A stretch of 64,000 nucleotides of DNA from Desulfobacillus sp041396245 (GCA_041396245.1 JAWKYW010000005.1:148919-212918), one strand, 5' to 3'. Positions 16,315 to 24,224 are shown, counted from the stretch's first letter. The notes: generated by a model not told the origin, from the letters alone. Translations and numbers: made by a program.

Positions 16315-17304
16315 CTACGCATTCTCCAGCTTCGGGTCGCGGCCAAGCAGTTGCTCCACCGCTTCGCTGGCGGGCACGCCGCCGTGGAGGATGCCGTTCA
16401 CCGCCCGGGTGATCGGCATGTCGATGCCGAGGCGGCCGGCCAGCAGGGCGACTTCGCCTGCGCTGGAGACGCCTTCGGCGGTGTGGCCCAGTTCCGTCAG
16501 GATCCGCGCCAGCGGCTGGCCCTTGGCCAGCGCCAGGCCGACGCGGCGGTTGCGCGACAGGTCGCCGGTGCAAGTCAGGATGAGGTCGCCCATGCCGGCC
16601 AGGCCCATGAAGGTTTCGCGCCGTCCGCCCAGCGCCAGGCCGAGCCGGGTGATTTCGGCCAGGCCGCGCGTGATCAGCGCGGCGCGGGCGTTCAGGCCGA
16701 AACCCATGCCGTCCGAGATGCCGGCGGCGATGGCCATGACGTTCTTCACGGCACCGCCGATCTCGGCGCCGACGATGTCGTGGCTGGCATAGATGCGCAG
16801 GCGGGCGTCGTGCAGGGCCCGTGCCGTGGCTTCGGCAAAGGCGCCATCCGCGGAGGCGAGGGTGATCGCGGTGGGCAGACCCTGCGCCACCTCTTCGGCG
16901 AAGCTGGGGCCGGTAAGTGCACCGCAGGAAGCCTGGTCCCCCAGTTCCTCGGCGACGATCTGGTGCGGCAACCGTTGGCTGCCCGCCTCCAGCCCCTTGC
17001 AGACCCAGATGACCGGCCCGGCCGGCGCGACCGCGCGCAGGCGGCGCAGGGTGTCGCGCAGGCCGGCCAGCGGCGTGGCGATGACATTTAGTTCACCGGC
17101 CCTTGCGGCGGCGGCGAAATCGGCTTCGACGCAGAGGGCTTCCGGAAGGGCGGAGCCCGGCAGGTAGCGGGCGTTCTCGCGGCGTGCGCGCAGGGCGGCC
17201 GCCTGCGCGGCATCGCGCGCCCAGAGGGAAACCGCATGGCGGCGGGAGAAGGCAATGGCCAGCGCCGTGCCCCAGGCGCCGGCGCCGAGTATGGAAATCT
17301 TCAT
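16315..17304 (-). CDS. gpsA: Glycerol-3-phosphate dehydrogenase [NAD(P)+]
   Basis: 329-aa enzyme reducing dihydroxyacetone phosphate to sn-glycerol 3-phosphate for phospholipid synthesis. N-terminal Rossmann motif ISILGAGAWGTALA (residues 3-16), 'VCKGLE', 'GPSFAEEVAQGLPTAI', catalytic-lysine region 'GGAVKNVMAIAAGI' and 'GLGDLILTCTG'-type segment (here GMGDLILTCTG) are all intact. Start 17304 begins exactly at MKISILGAG; an upstream in-frame ATG at 17328 belongs to a leader repeated at 3422-3451. Last gene of the arsR-rhodanese-grxC-secB-SH3-gpsA run, which matches the yibN-grxC-secB-gpsA order of E. coli. Confidence 0.96.
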   Translation of the reverse strand: MKISILGAGAWGTALAIAFSRRHAVSLWARDAAQAAALRARRENARYLPGSALPEALCVEADFAAAARAGELNVIATPLAGLRDTLRRLRAVAPAGPVIWVCKGLEAGSQRLPHQIVAEELGDQASCGALTGPSFAEEVAQGLPTAITLASADGAFAEATARALHDARLRIYASHDIVGAEIGGAVKNVMAIAAGISDGMGFGLNARAALITRGLAEITRLGLALGGRRETFMGLAGMGDLILTCTGDLSRNRRVGLALAKGQPLARILTELGHTAEGVSSAGEVALLAGRLGIDMPITRAVNGILHGGVPASEAVEQLLGRDPKLENA

Positions 17305-17364
17305 CCCACGGGGATTTCCTTCGGTCATGGGGGCAGTCCGGTCCGAACCCCTGGGAGATAGGCG

Positions 17365-17390
17365 CTGTCGGGCTGAAGCCCGACCTACAG
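17365..17390. repeat. REP-like inverted repeat upstream of gpsA
   Basis: TGTCGGGCT GAA GCCCGACCTACAG: 7-8 bp perfect stem (GTCGGGCT/AGCCCGAC) with a 2-4 nt loop, in the gap between the SH3 gene and gpsA. Such GTCGGGC-TGAA-GCCCGAC elements are commonly dispersed in proteobacterial genomes. Confidence 0.55.
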
Positions 17391-17933
17391 CCCCCAGACC
17401 TGATTGGCGCGGACGAAGCCGGACTGGCCGTCGCGATGGCGCACCCGGGCCCAGCCGGGCGGACCGGGCTCGACAAGTTCCAGCAGCACGTCCTTGTCGG
17501 CCTCGAAAACCAGCGGCGCGGCATCGTCGGCCTGGGCGCGCACGCCGGCGCTTGCCGCCGTGACGATGAGCGTGCGCTTCTCGGCGAGGGCACTCTTCTC
17601 CACCCAGGCGAGGTCGCCGGCGGCATCGCGCACCTTGATCCAGCCTTCCAGGCTGACCACCACCTCCACCGGCGTGCCGCGGGCGATGATGAAGAGCGGC
17701 TTCGCCTTCTGCGAGGGCGCATCGAACATCACCGCGCCGGTCTCCGCTACCGAACGGAATTCCAGCGCCCAGGCGGGCGCTGCGGCAAAAGTCAGTCCCC
17801 AGAGGACGGCGGCAAGAATGCCGCCTGCCCCCCGTCCCCCTTCCCGCAGAAGGGGGTGACGGGTGTTCGTCGCTGCGCGGCTCGGCATGGCTGGCTGCGC
17901 CGCCCCTGGGGCGGCCCGGCGGGCGGCGTTCAC
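17385..17933 (-). CDS. Secreted SH3-domain protein
   Basis: 182-aa exported protein with bacterial SH3-like folds (two segments, about residues 60-115 and 120-180: 'GWIKVRDAAGDLAWVEKSAL', 'GWARVRHRDGQSGFVRANQVWG'). The hydrophobic signal core LAAVLWGLTFAAAPAWA ends with an AxA site near residue 56. The ATG overlaps the secB stop by 4 bp. Odd: the n-region is encoded by a G/C palindrome (17833-17861) and the h-region by a copy of the 24-bp repeat (17788-17811), so the signal peptide looks assembled from repeat DNA. Met16 is an alternative start. SH3b domains usually bind peptidoglycan or peptides; the ligand is unknown. Confidence 0.82.
   Translation of the reverse strand: MNAARRAAPGAAQPAMPSRAATNTRHPLLREGGRGAGGILAAVLWGLTFAAAPAWALEFRSVAETGAVMFDAPSQKAKPLFIIARGTPVEVVVSLEGWIKVRDAAGDLAWVEKSALAEKRTLIVTAASAGVRAQADDAAPLVFEADKDVLLELVEPGPPGWARVRHRDGQSGFVRANQVWGL
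17788..17811 (+). repeat. Dispersed 24-bp repeat, copy 2
   Basis: AAAGTCAG, TCCCCAGAGGA, CGGCG on the plus strand, antisense to the signal-peptide codons of the SH3 protein (read there as AAVLWGLTF). Confidence 0.8.
17833..17861. repeat. G/C palindromic repeat in SH3 gene
   Basis: GTCCCCCTT - CCCGCAG - AAGGGGGTGAC hairpin, same family as 26305-26325 and the two tandem copies at 37565-37713. It encodes the residues RHPLLREGGRG of the SH3 protein. Confidence 0.6.
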
Positions 17934-18388
17934 TGGATGGGAATTTCGCTGGGCTGGCCGGCCTGCTGTTCCAGGCGCTGGCGGTAGAGCGCCTCGAAGT
18001 TCACCGGCGCCAGCAGCACCGGCTGGAATCCGGCGCGGGTAATGATGTCGGAGACGGTTTCACGCGCGTAGGGAAAGAGGATGTTGGGACAGGCAATGGC
18101 CAGCACCGGCTCCATCTCCTCGTCCGGCACGTTGCGGACCTGGAAGATGCCGGCTTGCGCCGCCTCGACGAGGAACTGGGTCTTCTCGCCCAGCCTGGCG
18201 GTGACGGTGACGGTCAGCACGACCTCGAAGACGCCGTCGCCCAGGCCGTTCGCCTCGGACTGCAGGCCGACCTCGACGGCGGGCTGCTCGCGTTCGAGAA
18301 AGATCTGCGGTGCATTGGGGATTTCGAGGGAGAGGTCCTTGACGTAGACCTTCTCGATGGAAAAAACGGGCTGTTCAGTCTCTGACAT
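17930..18388 (-). CDS. secB: Export chaperone SecB
   Basis: 152-aa cytoplasmic tetrameric chaperone that holds preproteins unfolded and delivers them to SecA. Family features: 'FSIEKVYVKDLSLEIPNAPQIF' at the N-terminus, 'EVVLTVTVTA', and 'ACPNILFPYARETVSDIITRAGFQPVLLAPVNFEALY' in the C-terminal half. Length agrees with E. coli SecB (155 aa). It lies 33 bp after grxC. Confidence 0.97.
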   Translation of the reverse strand: MSETEQPVFSIEKVYVKDLSLEIPNAPQIFLEREQPAVEVGLQSEANGLGDGVFEVVLTVTVTARLGEKTQFLVEAAQAGIFQVRNVPDEEMEPVLAIACPNILFPYARETVSDIITRAGFQPVLLAPVNFEALYRQRLEQQAGQPSEIPIQ

Positions 18389-18421
18389 GGCGTGGAACCG
18401 TAAGGGTAAAGGTAAGGAAAA

Positions 18422-18688
18422 TCATTCGCCGCGCAACAGGGCATCGAGCCTGCCGGCGCGGTCGAGGGCATACAGGTCGTCGCAGCCGCCGACATGGTGT
18501 TCGCCGATGTAGATCTGCGGCACGCTGCGGCGGCCGGTCCTGCGCATCATCTCCTCGCGGCGGGCGGGATCGAGGTCGATGCGGACCTTCTCGATGCCGC
18601 TGACGCCCTTGCTGTTCAGGAGCTGCTCGGCGCGCACGCAGAACGGGCACACCGCGGTGGAGTACATGAGTATCTTCGGCGGGCTCAT
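18422..18688 (-). CDS. grxC: Glutaredoxin 3 (dithiol)
   Basis: 88-aa dithiol glutaredoxin. Active site CPFC at residues 14-17 (CxxC; Cys14 nucleophilic), glutathione-binding 'RRSVPQIYI' (cis-Pro, 53-61) and 'GGCDDL' (68-72). The ATG overlaps the rhodanese stop by 4 bp. Reduces protein-glutathione mixed disulfides; its place between a rhodanese and secB is the conserved yibN-grxC-secB arrangement. Confidence 0.95.
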   Translation of the reverse strand: MSPPKILMYSTAVCPFCVRAEQLLNSKGVSGIEKVRIDLDPARREEMMRRTGRRSVPQIYIGEHHVGGCDDLYALDRAGRLDALLRGE

Positions 18689-19107
18689 TTTCGGGTGATC
18701 GGCAGGCCGGCCTGGTCCCAGGCGGAAAGGCCGCCGCTGAGGTTGAACACTTTTTCGAAACCGGCGCGGCGCAGCCGGCCGCAGGCCGAGCCCGAGCGGT
18801 TGCCGCTGGCGCAATTGACGATGATCGAGCGCCCCTTGAACTTGTCCAGCTCGGGCAGGCGCTTGTCGAGCTGGGAGAGCGGGATGTGGCGGGAATTGGG
18901 AATGTGGCCGTTGCCGAACTCGGCTGCCTCGCGCACGTCGAGCAGGATGGCATCCTCGCGGTTGATGAGGAGGGTGGCCTGCATCGGCGACACGCTGGCG
19001 CTGCCGCCGCGCGCCTGCCAGGTCTGCCATAGCAGCATGCCGCCGCTGAAGGCGGCGAGGCCGAACCAGATCAGGTTGTCCTTGACGAAATCCAAGAAAT
19101 GCTCCAT
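18685..19107 (-). CDS. Membrane-anchored rhodanese (YibN/YgaP-like)
   Basis: 140-aa protein with one N-terminal transmembrane helix (about residues 12-30, 'LIWFGLAAFSGGMLLW') followed by a single rhodanese domain. Catalytic-loop Cys in CASGNRSGSA at about residues 99-108, and the 'LLDVREAAEFGNGHIPNSRHIP' signature is present, so sulfurtransferase activity is expected. The ATG directly follows the TAA of the ArsR-family gene with no gap. A rhodanese behind a Cys-containing ArsR regulator resembles E. coli ygaV-ygaP, pointing to sulfane-sulfur handling. Confidence 0.9.
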   Translation of the reverse strand: MEHFLDFVKDNLIWFGLAAFSGGMLLWQTWQARGGSASVSPMQATLLINREDAILLDVREAAEFGNGHIPNSRHIPLSQLDKRLPELDKFKGRSIIVNCASGNRSGSACGRLRRAGFEKVFNLSGGLSAWDQAGLPITRK

Positions 19108-19425
19108 TTATGTGTGCGAGTGAGGAACGCCGCAAAAGACTTCCCGCATCAGCACGATGAGTTGCAGGGTGCGCTGGTCGCCGACGCGGTAATAGACGCG
19201 GTTGGCGTCCTTCCTCGTGAGCAGCACGCCCTTGTCGCGCAGGATCGCCAGATGCTGGGAAATGTTGCTCTGGGAGGTGCCGACGGCATCGACGATCTCC
19301 TGGACGCAGGCCTCCTGGTCGCCGATGACGCAGAGGATCTTCAGACGCAGCGGATGCGAAATCGCCTTGAGCGCGCGCGCGGCGGTCTCGATGTGCTCCT
19401 GCTTCTCGATCAGATCGATGATCAT
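19108..19425 (-). CDS. ArsR-family regulator, candidate persulfide sensor
   Basis: 105-aa winged-helix repressor: 'ALKAISHPLRLKILCVIG' (helix 2-3) and the recognition helix 'TSQSNISQHLAILRDKGVL' (about 50-68), wing 'RKDANRVYYRV'. It lacks the metal-binding CVC of ArsR. Cys residues are at 32, 40 and 98; positions 40 and 98 are spaced like the sensor pair of SqrR/BigR/YgaV, which form persulfide bridges. Start 19425 chosen for correct family length, with GGACAG as a weak ribosome site. A palindrome covering its -10 box (19463-19478) suggests autorepression of the whole rhodanese-grxC-secB-gpsA operon. The sensing role is inference. Confidence 0.88.
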   Translation of the reverse strand: MIIDLIEKQEHIETAARALKAISHPLRLKILCVIGDQEACVQEIVDAVGTSQSNISQHLAILRDKGVLLTRKDANRVYYRVGDQRTLQLIVLMREVFCGVPHSHT

Positions 19426-19462
19426 GCTGTCCACTTGGCCGGAACCCGTTTTCAAACAGGCT

Positions 19463-19478
19463 AGTATTATAAAATACT
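19463..19478. promoter_or_regulatory. Palindromic operator over arsR promoter -10
   Basis: AGTATT-ATAA-AATACT, a perfect 6-bp inverted repeat with a 4-bp centre. On the minus strand it contains TATAAT (19466-19471), so a repressor bound here would block the arsR promoter. On the plus strand TATAAA could serve gpmA. AT-rich in a GC-rich genome. Confidence 0.6.
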
Positions 19479-19549
19479 TCTTTGCTCCCGTATGGGCCGA
19501 TTGAAAGCGGTCCCTCCCTGCCGATCTCCTTCCGCATATCGAAGACATC

Positions 19550-20305
19550 ATGAAAAAAATCGTTCTGCTCCGCCATGGCGAGTCCGCCTGGAACAAGGAA
19601 AACCGCTTCACCGGCTGGACCGACGTCGACTTGACCGACAAGGGCCGCGCCGAGGCAAGGCAGGCCGGCCAGCTGCTCAAGGAGGCCGGCTTCGCCTTCG
19701 ATATCGCCTACACCTCGGTATTGAAGCGCGCCATCCGCACGTTGTGGAGCGTGCTCGACGAAATGGATCGCATGTGGATCCCCGTGGAACATTCCTGGCG
19801 CCTGAACGAGCGGCATTACGGCGCCCTGCAGGGGCTGAACAAGTCGGAAACGGCTGAAAAGTACGGCGAGGCCCAGGTCAAGATCTGGCGCCGCGCCTAC
19901 GGCACCCCTCCGCCTGCGCTTGACCGGGACGACGCGCGACTCGTCGCCCAACTGGCCGACCCGCGCTATGCCGCCGAGCCGGCCGCTGCCGCCGTGGCGA
20001 CGGAATGCCTGAAGGATACGGTTGCCCGCTTCCTGCCGTACTGGCAATCGACCATCGCACCCTCGGTCAGGGCCGGCCGCAGCGTCATCATCGCCGCCCA
20101 CGGCAACAGCCTGCGCGCCCTGGTGAAATACCTCGACACGATTTCCGACCAGGACATCGTCGAACTGAACATCCCGACCGGGGTGCCGCTGGTCTATGAG
20201 CTTGACGACGATCTCAAGCCGCTCAAGCACTATTACCTGGGCGACCAGGTCGCCATCGCGGCGGCCATGCAGGCCGTCGCCAGCCAGGGCAAGGCGAAAA
20301 GCTGA
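19550..20305 (+). CDS. gpmA: 2,3-bisphosphoglycerate-dependent phosphoglycerate mutase
   Basis: 251-aa glycolytic enzyme interconverting 3- and 2-phosphoglycerate. The phosphohistidine motif LLRHGESAWNKENRFTGW is at residues 6-23; 'WRLNERHYGALQGLNKSETA' and the second catalytic His in 'IIAAHGNSLRALVKYL' are intact. Length equals E. coli GpmA (250 aa). Divergent from arsR and 45 bp ahead of envC, as gpmM precedes envC in E. coli. Confidence 0.96.
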   Translation: MKKIVLLRHGESAWNKENRFTGWTDVDLTDKGRAEARQAGQLLKEAGFAFDIAYTSVLKRAIRTLWSVLDEMDRMWIPVEHSWRLNERHYGALQGLNKSETAEKYGEAQVKIWRRAYGTPPPALDRDDARLVAQLADPRYAAEPAAAAVATECLKDTVARFLPYWQSTIAPSVRAGRSVIIAAHGNSLRALVKYLDTISDQDIVELNIPTGVPLVYELDDDLKPLKHYYLGDQVAIAAAMQAVASQGKAKS

Positions 20306-20350
20306 AAGACATGCATAGGCGCGGAGTTGGCGGATAAAATCCGGACAGGC

Positions 20351-21562
20351 ATGTCCCCGATCGCAAAGCCGTTTTCATCCATTTCCCTCCGTGTAATCCG
20401 TGGCATCGTCGCGACCTGTTGCCTCTGTGCGGCGGCAACGGGCCTCGCCGCTCCGGCCGACGCCGAGCGCAATGCGCTGAAGCGCCTGCAGGAACGCATC
20501 CAGGCGCTGCAAACGGACCTCGCCAAAACGGAAGGTTCGCGCACGGAAGCCGCTGACGGCCTGCGCGAAACCGAGCGGTCCGTTTCCGACGCCAACCGCA
20601 AGCTGCGCGAACTGACCGGCAAGCGGGCCGCCGTCAAGGCCCAGCTCGGCCACCTCGGCGTCCAGTCGAAGACGCTCTCGGCGCGCATTGCCGTCCAGCA
20701 GGCCCAGCTGGGCAGGCTGTTCACGCGGCAGTATTACGCCGGCGAGAGCGATGCCGTGCGCCACCTGCTCTCCGGCAACGACCCCAACCAGCTGGCCCGC
20801 GATGCCCACTACCTGAGCCTGCTCTCGCGCGCCAAGGCGGACCTGATTCGCGACCTGGGCGGGATTCTCGAGGAAAAGAAGCGTCTTGCCCGGCTGGCGA
20901 GCGAGAAGAACGCCGAACTGGCCGAAATCGAGCAAAGCCGGCAACGCGAACGCGCCGGGCTGATCGAACAGCAGGAAAAGCGCCGGGCGGTCCTTGCCCG
21001 CCTGTCCGAGCGCATCAAGGCACAGCGGCGCGAGGTGGGCAAACTCAGGCGCGACGAAAAGCGCATGACCAGGCTGATCGCGGGCCTCGGTCGCATCGTC
21101 GCCAGGCCCCGGACGCCTGCCCTGCGCAACGAGCGCACGCCGGACGCTTCCCACGCCGCCAATGCCTTTGGCCGCCTCAAAGGCCGCCTCGCCCTGCCCA
21201 CCCGCGGGGAACTAGTCAACCGTTTCGGCACTCCACGACAGGACGGCGGCACGACCTGGAAGGGGCTTTTCATCCGCGCCGACGGCGGCGCCGACGTCAA
21301 GGCCATCGCCGCCGGCCAGGTGGTGTACGCCGACTGGCTGCGCGGCTTCGGCAACCTGGCCATCGTCGACCACGGCGATGGCTATCTTTCCGTATACGGC
21401 AACAACGAATCCCTCTTCAAGGCGGTCGGCCAGGAAGTCAAGGCCGGCGACGCGATCGCCTCGGTGGGCAACAGCGGCGGCAATCCGGAAACGGGTTTAT
21501 ACTTTGAATTGAGACATTTGGGACGGCCGATCGACCCCTTGAAGTGGGTCAGGCTGAAATAG
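20351..21562 (+). CDS. envC: Murein hydrolase activator EnvC
   Basis: 403-aa periplasmic protein. Start 20351 (ATG after GGACAGG) gives a signal peptide ending GLAAPADA; a TTG 24 bp upstream lacks a ribosome site. A long coiled coil (about residues 35-250) leads to a C-terminal LytM/M23 domain. The zinc-binding residues are lost: HxxGxD is GLFIRADGG, the HxH is LYFELR and the YxH position reads YGNN. As in E. coli EnvC it should therefore activate AmiA/AmiB amidases at the septum and not cut peptidoglycan itself. ctpA follows after 31 bp. Confidence 0.93.
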   Translation: MSPIAKPFSSISLRVIRGIVATCCLCAAATGLAAPADAERNALKRLQERIQALQTDLAKTEGSRTEAADGLRETERSVSDANRKLRELTGKRAAVKAQLGHLGVQSKTLSARIAVQQAQLGRLFTRQYYAGESDAVRHLLSGNDPNQLARDAHYLSLLSRAKADLIRDLGGILEEKKRLARLASEKNAELAEIEQSRQRERAGLIEQQEKRRAVLARLSERIKAQRREVGKLRRDEKRMTRLIAGLGRIVARPRTPALRNERTPDASHAANAFGRLKGRLALPTRGELVNRFGTPRQDGGTTWKGLFIRADGGADVKAIAAGQVVYADWLRGFGNLAIVDHGDGYLSVYGNNESLFKAVGQEVKAGDAIASVGNSGGNPETGLYFELRHLGRPIDPLKWVRLK

Positions 21563-21593
21563 GCCCAGCGGCCCCGACGGAGACACCACAGAC

Positions 21594-22988
21594 ATGCGCA
21601 CCAAGCTGCAACAAGCCGGCCTCGTCCTTTTCGGACTGATCGCCGGCGTTTTCATCAGCCTCAACTTCTCCGCCATCGCCCAGAAGGATGCGGTCGCGCC
21701 GCTGCCGATCGAGGAGCTGCGCAGCTTCGCCGACGTCTTCAACGCCATCAAGACGGGCTATGTCGAGCCGATCGAGGACAAGAAGCTCATCACCCACGCC
21801 ATCTCCGGCATGCTGACCGGGCTGGATCCGCACTCCCAGTACCTCGACGCCGACGCCTTCAAGGATCTGCAGGTCAACACCCAGGGCGAGTTCGGCGGGC
21901 TCGGCATCGAAGTCGGCATGGAAGACGGCTTCGTCAAGGTCGTCTCCCCCATCGAGGACACCCCCGCCTACCGTGCCGGCATCAAGGCCGGCGATCTCAT
22001 CGTCAAGCTCGACGACACGCCGGTGAAGGGCATGACGCTCGCCGACGCGGTCAAGCGCATGCGCGGCAAGCCGAAGACCCGGATCACGCTCACCATCGCG
22101 CGCAAGGGCGAGGCCAAGCCGATCGTCGTCACCATCACCCGAGAAGTCATCAAGGTGCAGAGCGTGAAGTCGAAGATGATCGAGCCGGGCTATGCCTACG
22201 TGCGCCTGACCCAGTTCCAGGAGGGCACCGCCAGGAAGCTGGTCGAGCACCTCGACAAGCTGTGGAAGCAGGGTCCGGTCAAGGGCCTGGTGCTCGATCT
22301 GCGCAACGACCCGGGCGGGCTGTTGCACGGCGCCATCGGCGTCGCCGCCGCCTTCCTGCCGCCGAACGCGCTGGTGACCTCCACCGACGGCCGCACCGAG
22401 GACGCCAAGCGCAAGTACCTCGCCAGGCCGGGGGATTACCTGCGCGGCTCGCGCACCGACTTCCTCGAGGCGCTCCCCGCCGACATCAAGACGGTGCCGA
22501 TGGTCGTCCTGGTGAATGCCGGCTCGGCCTCCGCCTCCGAGATCGTCGCCGGCGCCCTGCAGGACCACAAGCGCGCCGTCGTCATGGGCACGCAAACCTT
22601 CGGCAAGGGTTCGGTGCAGACCATCCTGCCGCTCGCCAACAACACGGCCATCAAGCTCACCACGGCCCGCTACTACACGCCGAGCGGCCGTTCGATCCAG
22701 GCCAAGGGCATCGAGCCGGACATCGTCGTCGAGGAAACCGCCAACGGCGGCTCCGGCCAGCGCCTGCGCGAAGCCGACCTGCAGCGCCACCTCGAGAACG
22801 ACAAGGACGCGGCGCCCGCCCCGGCCGCCAGGCCGCAGACCAAGGCACCCGACACGAAGGGCAAACCGGGAAAGGACGATGCGGAGGATGAGGAATCGCC
22901 GCGTTTCGAGATCGCCTCGAAGAACGACTATCAGCTCAACCAGGCGGTCATTCTCCTCAAGGGCCTGCAGATCATGCAGGCCAAGTGA
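21594..22988 (+). CDS. ctpA: C-terminal processing protease CtpA (S41)
   Basis: 464-aa periplasmic S41 peptidase with an N-terminal signal/anchor (LVLFGLIAGVFISLNFSAIA), a PDZ domain (about 85-170, 'GLGIEVGMEDGFVKVVSPIEDTPA') and the tail-specific protease core with the Ser/Lys dyad: Ser in 'NAGSASASEIVAGAL' and Lys in 'FGKGSVQTI'. The C-terminal 70 residues are Ala/Pro/Lys-rich and low complexity. Degrades or matures periplasmic proteins, often envelope hydrolases, which suits co-transcription with envC. Confidence 0.95.
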   Translation: MRTKLQQAGLVLFGLIAGVFISLNFSAIAQKDAVAPLPIEELRSFADVFNAIKTGYVEPIEDKKLITHAISGMLTGLDPHSQYLDADAFKDLQVNTQGEFGGLGIEVGMEDGFVKVVSPIEDTPAYRAGIKAGDLIVKLDDTPVKGMTLADAVKRMRGKPKTRITLTIARKGEAKPIVVTITREVIKVQSVKSKMIEPGYAYVRLTQFQEGTARKLVEHLDKLWKQGPVKGLVLDLRNDPGGLLHGAIGVAAAFLPPNALVTSTDGRTEDAKRKYLARPGDYLRGSRTDFLEALPADIKTVPMVVLVNAGSASASEIVAGALQDHKRAVVMGTQTFGKGSVQTILPLANNTAIKLTTARYYTPSGRSIQAKGIEPDIVVEETANGGSGQRLREADLQRHLENDKDAAPAPAARPQTKAPDTKGKPGKDDAEDEESPRFEIASKNDYQLNQAVILLKGLQIMQAK

Positions 22989-23006
22989 TGGGCTGAGGCC
23001 AGGGGC

Positions 23007-23468
23007 ATGACGCCGGAACGCGCGCGCGAACTGGCCCGCCGCGTTCCGCCCGCGGACCAGGCCCTCGCCCTGCCTGCCCAGGGCAGCATCAAGCAGCGCG
23101 AAATCCGCTTCGCCCGGCGCCCCCCCGGACAGGCAAAGCGGGCCGCCCAGCTGCTCGCCGGGCTGGAGTGCCTGCAGGTCACGGACGGGCCCCATCCGCG
23201 CGGCATCAGCGTCAGCTACGACCTGATCGACTACACCTGCGAGGGGCTCGAGAAGGCCCTGCGCAACCTCGGCTACCGCCTCGACAATTCGCCCTACCGC
23301 AGGATCGTCCGCGCCATAGTGTACTTCACCGAGGAAACCCAGTTGCGCAACCTGAAGGCGCCGGCACGCCTGATCAAGCAGTCCAACCAGGTCTACATCA
23401 AGGCCTGGGAGCACCATCCGCACGGCGACCGCGACGACACGCCGACGGAACTGCGCGAAGACCGGTGA
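23007..23468 (+). CDS. Conserved-looking protein of unknown function
   Basis: 153 aa, no signal peptide or membrane helix. The middle (about residues 55-110: 'CLQVTDGPHPRGISVSYDLIDYTCEGLEKALRNLGYRLDNS') has a beta-alpha-beta pattern like a ferredoxin-like/HMA fold but lacks CxxC. The N- and C-terminal parts are Arg/Pro and charged. It lies 18 bp after ctpA, and its TGA overlaps the GTG start of moeB by 4 bp, so it is translated with the E1-like enzyme. I do not recognise the family. Confidence 0.75.
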   Translation: MTPERARELARRVPPADQALALPAQGSIKQREIRFARRPPGQAKRAAQLLAGLECLQVTDGPHPRGISVSYDLIDYTCEGLEKALRNLGYRLDNSPYRRIVRAIVYFTEETQLRNLKAPARLIKQSNQVYIKAWEHHPHGDRDDTPTELREDR

Positions 23469-24220
23469 ACGACGATCAGTTATTGCGCTACTCGCGCCAT
23501 ATCCTCCTGCCCCAGCTCGGCATCGAGGGACAGGAGCGCCTGCTCGCCGCGCGTGCCCTGGTCGTGGGCGCCGGCGGCCTCGGCTCGCCGGCGGCGATGT
23601 ATCTGGCCTCGGCCGGCATCGGTACCCTCGTGCTGTGCGACGGCGACACGGTGGACCTCACCAACCTCCAGCGCCAGCTCCTTCACCACACGCGCTCGGT
23701 GGGAAAGCCGAAGGCGCTGTCCGGCCGCGACACGCTGGCGCTGATCAATCCCGACGTGAAGGTCGTCGCGCTGGAACGCCGGCTGGAAGGCGCGTCCCTG
23801 GAGGAGGAGGTCGCCGCGGCCGACGTCGTGCTCGATTGCTCCGACAATTTCACCACGCGCCATGCCATCAACCGCGCCTGCGTCGCATACCGCAAGCCGC
23901 TCGTCTCCGGCGCCGCCATCCGTTTCGACGGCCAGGTCTCGGTGTTCGACCTGCGCCGGCCGGAGAGCCCCTGCTACAACTGCCTGTTTCCGGAAGGCCG
24001 GGAAGCGGAGGAAGTGCGCTGCGCCGTGATGGGCGTCTTCGCCCCGCTCACCGGCATCATCGGCGCGACGCAGGCAGCCGAGGCCCTCAAGCTCGTCGCC
24101 GGCTGCGGCGAATCGCTGATGGGCAGGTTGCTGCTGCTTGACGGCCTGGCGATGGAATGGCGCGCCATCCGGCTCGGCAAGGATCCGGGCTGTGCGGTGT
24201 GCGGCGCCGTTTCGTCCTGA
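23465..24220 (+). CDS. moeB: ThiF/MoeB-family adenylyltransferase
   Basis: 251-aa E1-like enzyme that adenylates the C-terminal Gly-Gly of a sulfur carrier (MoaD or ThiS). ATP motif 'VVGAGGLGSPAAMYLASAG' (about 33-51), 'DLTNLQRQLLHHT', 'DCSDNFTTRHAINRAC' and two zinc Cys pairs (CYNC and CAVC near the C-terminus). No C-terminal rhodanese domain. The GTG start is set by the GTGA overlap with the preceding gene. moeB versus thiF cannot be decided from sequence alone; mog at 37001 shows molybdopterin synthesis is present. Confidence 0.9.
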   Translation: MNDDQLLRYSRHILLPQLGIEGQERLLAARALVVGAGGLGSPAAMYLASAGIGTLVLCDGDTVDLTNLQRQLLHHTRSVGKPKALSGRDTLALINPDVKVVALERRLEGASLEEEVAAADVVLDCSDNFTTRHAINRACVAYRKPLVSGAAIRFDGQVSVFDLRRPESPCYNCLFPEGREAEEVRCAVMGVFAPLTGIIGATQAAEALKLVAGCGESLMGRLLLLDGLAMEWRAIRLGKDPGCAVCGAVSS

Positions 24221-24224
24221 ATAC

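Noticed and set aside
20351..21562. Active M23 endopeptidase
   Set aside because: The zinc-binding His residues are replaced, which fits EnvC-type activators.
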